Origin: Pelodera strongyloides | Taxonomy: Eukaryota > Nematoda > Chromadorea > Rhabditida > Rhabditidae | DNA length: 64,000 nt | Assembly (NCBI GenBank): GCA_036852015.1 | Contig: JAANDG010000458.1 | Span: 55,123-119,122, forward strand | Direction of reading: 5' to 3' | Part shown: positions 21,463-31,359 of the stretch, in pieces | How the letters are laid out: the number at the start of each line of letters is the position of its first letter | How positions within the stretch are numbered: the first letter of the stretch is position 1 | The notes under the pieces: model-generated | What the model saw: the letters and a program-made list of their open reading frames with translations, nothing else | Database searches by the model: none | What the model was told of the DNA's origin: nothing | Position numbers and translations under genes: made by a program

Positions 21463-22300
21463 AGGGGATATGTGCCCACTTTTTGAAATTAAGCTATATC
21501 AAGAAAAGTTGTGTTTCACATTCAGGAAACAACAACAACATTGTACAAAAGTTTCGAGTTTAAAGGGATAGGTTCACCTCGAATTGCAAATTTTTTATAA
21601 TTTATGTTGATAGTATGACCTATGACGGTCAAAATGCGAAAATTGCAGTAAATTTCATTTGCTCCCCGTAGTAGGAGAGCTTGCTCAAAAAGCTAAACTA
21701 CCTCGAATTTATAAAACAATTAGAGTAACGCAGCCATGGTAAGTGGGAAGTAGCGTAGCAGGACTAGAGACGCTAGAAGATACAGGGTCCTTTTTATCAT
21801 CCTATGTCTATCACAAATCTGCACCTCCAACCCTGTCACGCTATTACCCATTTAGCTAGGCAGCTAGGCTGCGGTACTCCAATTGTTTTATAAATTCCAG
21901 GAAGTTTAGCTTTTTGAGCAAGCTCTCTTATCTCGGGAAGAAAAGGAAATTTTATGTAATTTTCGCATTGCGAAGGTTTTCGGCCATACTATCAATAGAA
22001 AGCATTCAAAAAGGTGCAAATCCTAGTGAACCTATCCCTTTGACAGAAAATGATCTGCAAAGTTGACAGTTTCCATAGAAAACATCAGTAAGTATATCCA
22101 GCATCAATCATCTCGACCAAAAATTTGAATTTTCATCGAAAGTGTTCACGCAATGTGTTGCAAATTTGAGTAATTAGGCGTATATTCGCATGCAGTCTCG
22201 ACTATTCGAATTTTCACATAGTCGCCTTTTTAACCACATGCCAGCTATGGATCTGCTAATTGGCTTGTTTTGTACATTTTGACTGGGTACACATCTCCCT
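21463..22300. mobile_element. TTAA-MITE of the 18381-18732 family, interrupted
   Basis: TTAA at 21459-21462 and 22301-22304; ends AGGGGATATGTGCCCAC and TGGGTACACATCTCCCT. Its two halves (21463-21559 and 22044-22300) align with 18381-18477 and 18482-18732. The middle is the nested element at 21564-22039. Confidence 0.8.
21564..22039. mobile_element. nested palindromic MITE (AGGGATAGGTTCACC family)
   Basis: Ends AGGGATAGGTTCACCTCGAA and GTGAACCTATCCCT, flanked by TTAA (21560-21563) and a mutated TTGA (22040-22043). Inner arms share GAGCTTGCTCAAAAAGCTAAACT. It interrupts a sister of 18381-18732 at that family's internal TTAA. Confidence 0.85.
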
Positions 22301-22451
22301 TTAATTTGGAATACGTGAGAGGGTTGTTGCTCGACCAGTGTGACGAGTTCGACTTCGACTACCACCGTCCAACATCGGTTCCGAGCTTGTGTAAATGCGC
22401 ACGGATGGATATGTCAACGGGGACCATAACTTAGTGCTGCAATATATTTAA

Positions 22452-22836
22452 AGGGTCGCAGTCCACTACAAAATCGGCGTTTTTATTCGCTTTTCTTAAA
22501 ATACACTAACATAAGATATGAGGAAAAATACGGTACCAGTACCAACTTACAGCGAAACGAAGTCAGGGAGAGAAATCACTGGGTATGAGCTTTGCTAATC
22601 TACAGTAATGTGCAATTGCCCGTATAGCGGTTGATAAGAAATCCCCGCAGTGATAAACCAACCGCTAGGTTAACACTACAGACTGTTTATTCTCCGTGCA
22701 TTCCTCGTAATTGCCTATATACCCTGGCGAAGGTAATTTACCATAAACCAATTCTCATTGATTTCTCGCCCTACATATTTTCCTATATTTAATAAAAATC
22801 GAATGAAAAGGTTAAATTTGCAGTGACTGCTTCTCT
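22452..22836. mobile_element. TTAA-flanked MITE (AGGGTCGCAGTCC family)
   Basis: TTAA at 22448-22451 and 22837-22840; starts AGGGTCGCAGTCCACTAC and ends GCAGTGACTGCTTCTCT. It shares GGGAGAGAAATCA and other words with the left part of the composite at 1292-1789. Confidence 0.75.
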
Positions 22837-22840
22837 TTAA

Positions 22841-23950
22841 GCATATTGTAGCCTAAGATCAAGTCAGCATCTTCATTCTTCGCGACGTGAAGCTTGCTTT
22901 TCGATGTACGGTAATACTGTCGCACCCTGTATATTGCAAACACTGTGATGTGGTGGTATGGGTCCAGTGTTCCTGAGGCTTAAATGTTCCGTAAGATTTT
23001 TGTAAAACCTTCAATTACAGACACGTCCTCCTTCTGACCTAGGTTCCATAGGAAAACTTCTGGCAAAATCCTCCAGCGGTGGGTGTGGCTCTGGGAGTGT
23101 GGGTGTGTGTAAGAAGCCTTATTTCTCTATGTTAACCTACACGCCAAATTACATGCTATGAATATTCTGTTTAAATATTCAAAAAATCTTATTATATAAA
23201 GGAGAACGACTTGTTTATATACAACACAATCGGGTCACGAAATCCCTACTACATCTCAGAGATTTGCTATAAGCCCATCTTTTCGCAACTGCAAAATAAG
23301 CGAAATGAATCTCATGATTTGACATAATTAGTTCCATATAAGATCCCGATCTTTTTTTGTCTGGGATTATAAGGGAAAAAACAAATAAGTACATATAAAT
23401 AATAGTTCCTTTGCTGCAGATTAGTGTAAATTTGTCCTCCATCCAATCAGGAAGTAGAGCCACGCCCCCCTACAGTGTCCCACAGCCAATGGGCACCGAG
23501 TCAGTGCAGGCCGGCAGGGCATTGCATTTCTTGCATTGATGTATTATGGGCATATTTGTAAAATATCGGTTGTACTGGTGTCAAACAACCGAACATTGTT
23601 TCGTTTTTAAATAAGAGTATTTCGGTGAATAGCGGATGGAGTTCTGGCGGCACATTACCTAGAAAAGAACATAACCCGGAGGTATTGTTTATCCAAAAAT
23701 GTGACTTACTATAATGCATTTTATTTAATAGTATTGTTTTTTTCTGCCTTTTTGTAAAATATTTCATGCATTGTTTCAAGCTGTTCAAGTGTGCAGGCGC
23801 TGGTCGCTAAGCGCCTGTTCGCGCGCACAGTTCTCAGCTCGATGCGGAGGTCGCAGGTGTGCATCCGACACAAGCCTTGGTCAAAAAAGAAACACACTAG
23901 AATGACCCTCACGTATGAATAGATGTTGTAAAAGTGAGAGTGAACCAAAC
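22841..23950. other. no supported gene
   Basis: About 1.1 kb with short, unrelated minus-strand open frames (23215-23463, 23501-23788) that carry no recognised motif. No paired repeats were seen. Confidence 0.45.
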
Positions 23951-23952
23951 TA

Positions 23953-25020
23953 ACTTGCCACGCAGTTTTCGCCTGGAAAAGTCGTGCAAGATGTATTTCA
24001 GCTTACTCTGTACTTGCCACGCAGTTCTCGCCCAGAAAAGTGCGTGCGAGATGTATTTCAGCTTAGTCTAAAATTGCCACGCAGTTTTCGCTTAGGAAAG
24101 TGCATGTACGACGCACTTCAGCTTACTCTGAAGTTGCCACGCAGTCTTCGCCTAGAAAAGTGCACGCAAGGCGCATTTCAGCTTACTCTGAACTTGCCAC
24201 ACAGTTTTCGCCTGGAAAAGTGCGTGCAAGACGCATTTCAGCTTACTCTGAAATTGCCACCCAGTTTTCGCCCGGAAAAGTGCGTGCAAGACGCATTTCA
24301 GCTTACTCTGTACTTGCCACGCTGTTTCGCCTGGAAAAGTGCGTGCAAGATGTATTTCTGCTTACTCTGAGCTTGCCACGCAGTTCTCGCCTAGAAAAGT
24401 GCGTGCGAGATGTATTCAGCTTACGCTAAAGTTGCCACGCAGTTTTCGCACAGAAAAGTGCGCGTTTTCGCAAGTCGTATGAGAGCTTACTCTGAACTTG
24501 CCACGTTCTTTTCGCCTACAAAAGGGCATGCAAAACGCATTTCAGCTTACTCTAAAATTGCCACGCAGTTTCGCCTAGAAAAGTATTTCAGCTACTTGCC
24601 ACGCAGTTTTCGAATCGAAAAGTGCGGGCAAGTTGTATTTCAGCTTACTTTCGACTTGTCACTCAGTATTCTCCCAGAAAAGTGCGTGCTATGTTTATTT
24701 CAGCTTACTCTAGAATTGCCACGCAGTTTTCGCCCAGAAAAGTGCATGCAAGACGCATTTCAGCTTCTCTGAACTTGCCACGCAGTTTTCGCCTAGAAAA
24801 GTTGCAATATGTATCTCAGCTTAGTATAAAATTGCCACGCAGTTTTCGCCTAGGACAGTGCGCGTTTTCGCCCAGAAAAATGCGTACAAGATGTATTTCA
24901 GCTTACTCTGAATTTGCCACGCAGTTTTCGCCTAGAAAAGTGCGTGCAAGATGTATCTCAGCTTAGTCTTATGTCTTAGATTGCCACGCAGTTTTTGCCT
25001 AGAAAAGTTAGTACAAGACC
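23953..25020. repeat. 60-bp minisatellite, array A (about 17-18 units)
   Basis: Tandem units of about 60 bp, each with TTGCCACGCAGTTTTCGCC, then AGAAAAGTGCGTGCAAGA, then TGTATTTCAGCTTACTCTG. Because 60 is divisible by three and the unit lacks stops in some frames, long repetitive open frames run through it (for example 23984-24370 and 24622-24966). Units shortened by indels change frame, which argues against selection for coding. A second array lies at 27246-27462. Confidence 0.9.
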
Positions 25021-25395
25021 TATATCACCTTTGTAATAATACGAGGGCGCCCAGCCCTCTTATTATTATTTGTTGAATATAATGTGAATTTATATATAAT
25101 CAATACACATTTCTTAGCCACATTCTTTATCCATAGCACACACAAGAATGGAAAAACAACACAAAGCTAGTGACCGTTGTTCCTCGTGTGTTGATGTAAA
25201 CATTGAGACTACGAGCCAATATGTGACCATAAACTAATTGTGAAATATAAAGATAATATAAGAATAATAATTACTATCACATATTGTCTCGTGTGTCTTA
25301 CAACCGCTGTCGCCATGCGAAACAAGAGACCTTGCTCCAACTGTATTGTGAGGTGTAGTGTTGTGTATTGCGCAAAAGATAGAATATATGAGCAC

Positions 25396-26046
25396 GGTAG
25401 AATTGTAGATGACTACCCCAGAAAAATACATACTACCCCAGATAAAAAAAATACTACCCCATGTAAAATACTACCCCCAATTATTTTCGAAGTAAGAAAA
25501 ATAGTACCCTAAGAAGCCATCTACAACGGTGGGGTAGTCATCTACAACGGTGGGGTAGCAAAGTAAAATCAACACCAATATACTGGGGTAGCTTTGTAAA
25601 ATGTGGTACTCATCTACAATAATGGGGTAGCCACCTACAGCGGTGTTGTAGCCATCTACAACAGTGGGGTAGTCATCTACAATAAGAAGTTTCGCTTAAG
25701 ATCTCGGAGATTAATCGAGATGGGGTAGTGATTTTCCTCAGGTATGTTTAGATGCTATTTTTCGAAAATGGGGTATTATTTCATGAACGTGGGGTAGTAA
25801 TTTTTATTTTTGGGGTAGCCTCGTTAAACATTACCGGACAGTTTAACATGACTACCCCATTGAACCTTTGCGCCTTTGCGACCCCAATTTAAACATTTTA
25901 TTACCCCAAGTAGTACCCCTATATTTTCCATATGGGGTACTACTTTTACTAGATGGGGTGGCGTTATGAAATACTACCCCTTTGTTGTGGGGTAGTATTT
26001 TTTCATTTGGGCTAAACTACAGTGGGGTAGTTTCTACAATTTTACC
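25396..26046. mobile_element. Foldback-type element of ACTACCCC repeats, copy 2, 9-bp target duplication
   Basis: Ends GGTAGAATTGTAGATGACTA and the inverted GTAGTTTCTACAATTTTACC. The interior is dense ACTACCCC and GGGGTAG words with AAAATACTACCCC units. The 9 bases TATGAGCAC are duplicated exactly at 25387-25395 and 26047-26055. Same family as 4437-5353 but shorter and with fewer regular units. Confidence 0.85.
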
Positions 26047-26133
26047 TATGAGCACAATATTTGTGTCCCGGTTAGTACCAGCTATTGTTGGGACATAAGG
26101 CACAATGATTTGTTAGTTGGGTCGCGGCGCATC

Positions 26134-26256
26134 AGGGCGCATTCGAGATGGACATTTCCGGAAAAGAAAAAGAAAACTTTTGGTTCGAGATGGATTTCAC
26201 CTGAAAAGAATGCAATGGCCACGCATACACATGCAAATGATCGATTGATTTTAGTT

Positions 26257-26317
<61 letters not shown>

Positions 26318-26405
26318 TTTTTTTTTTTTATTTTTTTTCTCGGTGTCCATCTCGAACCACTTTTTTCTTTTCTTTTCCAGACAATGTCCATCTCGAATGC
26401 GCCCT
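26134..26405. mobile_element. palindromic element with AGGGCGCATTCGAGAT ends and poly(T) core
   Basis: AGGGCGCATTCGAGATGGAC at the left is mirrored by GTCCATCTCGAATGCGCCCT at the right. The core is a poly(T) run from about 26261 with rare interruptions to 26337. The termini match those of 20796-21067 apart from G/A changes, so they form one family. Low-complexity Phe- or Lys-rich frames here are not genes. Confidence 0.75.
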
Positions 26406-26455
26406 CATGGATAGAAAGAGAACGCCGCGACAACTGTCATGCCGTAGGGACCTAG

Positions 26456-26718
26456 AGGGTGAGGTCCACCTCAGAAAACAAAAAAGTTATTATTTTTATT
26501 AGATTACCCGTGTCTGTATCTACCAGAATAACTAAAACAAATTTGACAGAAAATTATCGACGCCTATCGTAATAATGGTACTGGAGGGCCATTTTTTGCT
26601 CCATATTTCGTTTGAAATAATTTTCTGCCAAATTTGTTTTAGTTATTCTGGTAGATACAGACACGGGAAAACTAATAAAACTAATAACTTTTTTATTTTC
26701 TGAGGTGGACCTCACCCT
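26456..26718. mobile_element. palindromic MITE (AGGGTGAGGTCCACCTC family)
   Basis: AGGGTGAGGTCCACCTCAGA at the left is mirrored before TTAA at 26719-26722. The left flank is CTAG rather than TTAA, probably mutated. Arms share ACCAGAATAACTAAAACAAA and its complement. Confidence 0.8.
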
Positions 26719-26722
26719 TTAA

Positions 26723-27174
26723 AGGGAGAGGCCCACGAGGAAAAAGTTGTCCTCAATTTACTTGCACGGAATGTCCGGAAGCTTAGAAATATTTATGTGA
26801 AGACCACATCTATTTACATCTAGAATTCGCAGAGATATTCTATGCTAAACAGTTCGGCCAGGCACCGTAGTCAGAAAGGTTAAAATACCTTTTTATAGTT
26901 TAATATCCGTCAATTAGCATTCTTTCTCTACATAATAATTGTTAAACGAATGAAGAACATTACTACCATTATAAGAAAGCGTTTCCAATACTGTAATGCC
27001 ATAAAAGAGCAAAAATTGTTTCAGACTACGGTGCCTGGCCGAACTGTTTAGCATAGAATATATCTGCGAGTACTAGGCGCAAAGAGATGCGGTTTTCGCA
27101 GTACTATTTCTGAGATTCCGGACATTCTGTGCAAGTAAATTGAGGAAAACTTTTGTTCCCGTGGGCCTCTCCCT
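26723..27174. mobile_element. TTAA-flanked palindromic MITE (AGGGAGAGGCCCAC family)
   Basis: TTAA at 26719-26722, shared with the preceding element, and 27175-27178. Ends AGGGAGAGGCCCACG and GTGGGCCTCTCCCT. Inner arms share CTAAACAGTTCGGCCAGGCA and its complement. Confidence 0.85.
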
Positions 27175-27245
27175 TTAAGGAGTAAACAGCTGATTGTGAT
27201 AAAAGTTGATATTGATAGAAATAAGCTGAACACATCCCTTACATC

Positions 27246-27462
27246 TGAACTTGCCACTCAATTTTTGCCTAGAAAAGTGCGTGCAGGATGTATTCCAGCT
27301 TACTCTGAACTTGCCACGCAGTTTTCGCATGGAAAAGTGCGTGCAAGACGTATTCCAGCTTACTCTGAACTTGCCACGCAGTTTTCGTATGGAAAAGTGC
27401 GTGCAAGACGTATTCCAGCTTACTCTGAACTTGCCACGCAATTTTTGCCTGGAAAAAAATGC
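27246..27462. repeat. 60-bp minisatellite, array B (about 3.5 units)
   Basis: Same unit as 23953-25020 (TTGCCACGCAGTTTTCGCAT, then GGAAAAGTGCGTGCAAGACG, then TATTCCAGCTTACTCTGAAC), with units here more alike to one another than to array A. This suggests local homogenisation. Confidence 0.9.
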
Positions 27463-28655
27463 GGGATCGGCTGAGGTGTCAGGAAACATGGGATTCAGCC
27501 TCTATTACGCCTGAAACGTGGGATTCGGTCTTATTACGCGGGAAATGCGCAGAAGAAGAACAGAGTATTCGACCCACGCTCTTGTAGCGTAAAAAGATTG
27601 ATTTATAACTACCCCTGAAATTAGGCTAGGAACGGGGGTAGTATTTCGAAAACCGTGACAGTAAAAAAAACACAAATTAGCAAAATAATTAGCAAAATAA
27701 ATGAAAAATTGTTGAGTCTGTGGGGTATCAATTATCAATATCAGTAATCAATTCCATACAACATGGAGCTCTAATACTGTATGGTCATAAAATGATTTAT
27801 TTTTCCATGGTCCTGATGATCTTTTTGCTTATCAATTGCGTGGTTTTGTTGTTGCTTATAATAAATCTTTATTGGTCGATGGATGAGGCAAAAAAATTTT
27901 TTTTATATACAGGATGAACTTTACGTAAAGCAGCATTGAAATGTTCGAAGTTGGGTGCATCCCGATCCGCGGAGGGTTGAGAACGAACGCGCTAGCACTC
28001 GGAACGCCCGTTCTGTGCCATAATGGGTTTTCAAAACCATGATTATGGTTTGACCTAGGAGTCGCGGGCCTGAAAAAGGCCCGGGTGCGTGCCATACGCC
28101 TCCGAGCGTTCTCTAAAGATAATTTTTGAAAAGCCCCTAAGGGGGCAGCCAGTGTGAGAATAAAGTGTGTTCGATACAATAATTTTCAAGTAAAAATAAA
28201 AAAGTGCTGGTGATGCCCTATATTAACCAAACCGCGATAAGAATACAATACACTAATTTTCCATGGAACTGACCCGAATAGCCACTCATACGTTGTCAGA
28301 GGCGTTTTATCCGCTGGCAAACGACAAAGCTGTTACTTGGTAGTCTGGAATTCCACATGGGTCTGATAACGGGAAACGTGTCCCAATGGAAAATACAGAA
28401 CAATTATTCCATTTGATTTTTACCAGTGGTAATAAATCATACTTGTTATTGTATGGTACTTATTACAATAATTTACTTCTTTGTCTAACCATGGGCATTA
28501 TTACTGTTTGTCTGTTATTTGTCTGACCATAAGGCCATAAAATTGTGCAGAGTTAACGGGGTACATCCATTGGTATCTAATCATTGTAGTAAAGATCAGA
28601 CCCGTTCACTATGGAAGGAAGTTGGATGAATTCGTTATTACATTGAATACTTCGT

Positions 28656-29285
28656 TCTTGCCGGACCCCGGAGGGTCCTTGTTCAAAAATTGGCTAGAGG
28701 ATACCTCGCTCTGATTGGGACCCGGGAGACTATCTGTCCATATAGCCACATTCCCCCGGGACACGCGGTAAGGAAATAAGGGTGCAATTGTTGGTCTTCT
28801 ACGGTATACTTTTGAGTTTATCGACACCGAAAAATTTCTGCGGGATAAACTCTAGCCGAAATTTAGTGTACATATATTATAATAAACCCCATTTATACAA
28901 ATTATAAAAACATGCAAAATATGGGTTTATTTTGATGGGCCCGTCCCTTGAACGCTCGTGAAAACATTGGCCCGAGGGCGTGGAAGTTTTCTGAGTGGGC
29001 GGGATAACATTCCCGTAGGATGTGAGTCCTACAGTCAGATTCGTCAAACAACCTCACCCCCGAAATGATAGGACGGCTGACCTCCCACGGTCACGAGCGA
29101 AACTGTGACATCCTTGAGGCTCGGATGAGAGCCTAGGCTGACGGACAGGCGTATTCACAGCTATGCAAATGATATGACCACTTTGTATCTTACGACCGTC
29201 GCCGTGGCGCTCAGAGAATGAGCACCGAACGCTCACAGCTTTCATTATGTTAGTCATATGGGGGTGGTTGTCGCGACGTCTCTGT
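28656..29285. repeat. dispersed repeat, copy 1 (second copy at 56169-56540)
   Basis: GACCCCGGAGGGTCC followed by AAAAATTGGCTAGAG (28665-28700), then from 28970 a block of about 310 bp with GGCGTATTCACAGCTATGCA and GCTCAGAGAATGAGCACCGA, match 56169-56540. About 200 bp between the two blocks is absent from the other copy and ends in a MITE-like GATGGGCCCGTCCCTTGA (28934-28951), so this copy was invaded. Confidence 0.75.
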
Positions 29286-29289
29286 TGCG

Positions 29290-29439
29290 CGAGCCTTTTG
29301 TCTGAAGAATGAAAACGATGGTGTACAGTATTGCGACGGGGTGCACGAAGATGTACGGCCTCCCGACGAGATGTACGGGGGTGTACAAAGATGTACGGAT
29401 GCACGCGGGATGTATGGAGGGTGTCTTCTCCAATAAGCC
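29290..29439. repeat. GATGTACGG short tandem repeats, foldback-like single arm
   Basis: Degenerate GATGTACGG and GGTGTAC units end in GGTGTCTTCTCCAATAAGCC, close to the terminus of the 3653-4242 foldback (GGTGTATTATCCAATAAGCC). No opposite arm was found. Confidence 0.5.
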
Positions 29440-30324
29440 CGTCACGGCTATGTGAACTGAGTGTGGAAATGTATGAAAGTGTACTATTGAAAAGAAATTG
29501 TGCATTCACATAGATTAGCACAGAGAAACATACAGTGAGAAACATAATTTTGTTTCATATTTGAATTTTTCGACATTCTGGCGACGCTTTATTTTCAGTA
29601 TCATTGAAAACATTTTGTTCCTTTTTCTAACTCTCGCGCATTGTAAAGAATATGTTATTTTGAGTACTTAGTTATGTTGCGAATTATTATAGGTTCGCTT
29701 GTTGCGTTTGTTTCTTCTAGTATTGAATTATCCGTTGCATTGTTAGAAGAAGTGCTGAAAATGTCCCATGTTTATTACGTCGCGCCAGAAGTGAGCGAAT
29801 GGAGCGCGAGACAATGAAGTTGTTTATAAGCAGTGCACTACGCTATGTTCAGTACTTTTTCACTTCGGCAATTATTGAGCGTTTTTTTTTGCTTATTTCT
29901 TTTGTATTTGTTCTCAAGGAAAGATACGTGTGCTTCATCACAGCATTTAGACAGAAGCAGAAAATCAACTTTTTGAGCCTTGCGCAATTGCAGATTTATT
30001 TTGCCATTCGTCGAAAGTCGAAATTTCGGGTAGGTAAGACCACTTAGTTCCACCTCAGCCTATAAGCCCATTTTTTTCATTATTTTTATATTTTTTGTGA
30101 TTATAGGTTTTATGCAAAGAATCAACTTGTAAATTTTACTAGAATATTCAGCAAAAAAAAGCAGAATTTATCAAAACAATAACAAATAATCCCATTTTTT
30201 GACTTGTAACATGAAGGCGGATATTCCTCACCCTTCTTACATAGACTAACACTTGGTTAGTCGGGTGCTAACAGTTCGTTAATTGGCGCGCGCCCGATAT
30301 CGTGGATGGAAGGGGAACGCTCGT

Positions 30325-30610
30325 TGCGGTATAGTAGCACTTGGGTGATTCTGTACCGAATAGAGGTTTATCGCAAGTGTGGGTGTGTTTTGGGGAGGTA
30401 TCATAAATTTTGTGGTGCGTGGGTGGTATACGCGATACCGTAATAAATGGGGGTGGTGCCCTACATGCGTGTGGCCGGCTTATATCGTGGGTACTTGGGA
30501 GGTATGTCTTGCAACTGGCGACCGATATAGTACGCGGGTGGGCGGGTAATGCTTGTAGTGGTCCACTTGGGTGATATTGCACCGAATAGAGGTAAAACGC
30601 AGGTTCTTTG
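30325..30610. repeat. short direct repeats (GGTGAT...CACCGAATAGAGGT)
   Basis: ACTTGGGTGATTCTGTACCG, then AATAGAGGTTTATCGCA at about 30338, recurs at about 30568 as ACTTGGGTGATATTGCACCG, then AATAGAGGTAAAACGCA. The interval is rich in GGTGTG words. Function unknown. Confidence 0.55.
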
Positions 30611-30939
30611 GTATAAAGAGGATTGTGCTCTGAAACCGTAATAGCTGGGTGTGCTTATGTGTTTTTGTGATCTAGGGATGGTACCCTACATGTACGATTG
30701 TATAGCCCGTAAGAATTAGGTGCAAGTGTGGTGTAGATTGTCTTATGCGGCTCATCCTATGTTGTGTGAAGGAAATACGGGTACGCTATACCTTCGTAGT
30801 CGCCTTATAAAATGCGTGTACTAAGTGTTGTATATACGGTTGCGCTCCTGGTGATATTCATCCTCATTTTACGTGACATGACACTACCTTGCGCTTTTCG
30901 AATCCGAGCTTCCCGTATGAGGGCGCACCTACATGGGAA

Positions 30940-31350
30940 ACCGAAAACCCCGAAATGTGCCCGATCACGGCCCTCAAATAATCGGGCACGGGTCGGGCAC
31001 CTATCGGGAATTATGGGAAATAATTGAGCAATTGTCGGGTATAATCAATCACATATCGGTTTTTGCACTCTGTTGCGGTAGCATGATGAAACTGTCCAAA
31101 ACTCACATAAATTAAACCGGTGAAACATGCTGATCTTTGCTTTTATTTTAGTGAATAAAATGACAATTAAAAATTCCCGATATGTGCCCGACCCGTGCCC
31201 GATTAATTGAGGGACTTGATCGGGGTTATTTTTGCGATAATCGGGCACATATCGGGGTTTTTGGTGCGGTCGGGAACATATCGGGAATTTATTGAAGTAA
31301 TCGGGCATATATAGGGAATTTTTTGCAAATAATCTGGCACATATCGGGAA
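30940..31350. repeat. CGGGCACATATCGGG repeat block in inverted orientation
   Basis: Left part 30950-31045 has AATGTGCCCGAT, ATCGGGCACGGGTCGGGCAC and related words. Right part 31165-31350 has six units of the type ATCGGGCACATATCGGG and TTCCCGATATGTGCCCG. The two parts mirror each other around about 31100, like a degenerate foldback element. No target duplication found. Confidence 0.55.
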
Positions 31351-31359
31351 CCCCACTTT

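Noticed and set aside
23984..24966. Long repetitive open frames suggesting a repeat protein
   Set aside because: They follow from a 60-bp tandem unit without stops; indels shift the frame between units and several frames are open at once.
23953..25020. CRISPR-like array of repeats and spacers
   Set aside because: The whole 60-bp unit is repeated with no unique spacers, and the genome is eukaryotic.
28066..28082. Histone-mRNA-like stem-loop on the minus strand (GGGCCT/AGGCCC)
   Set aside because: The loop has five bases instead of four, the usual flanking motifs are absent and there is no histone gene nearby.
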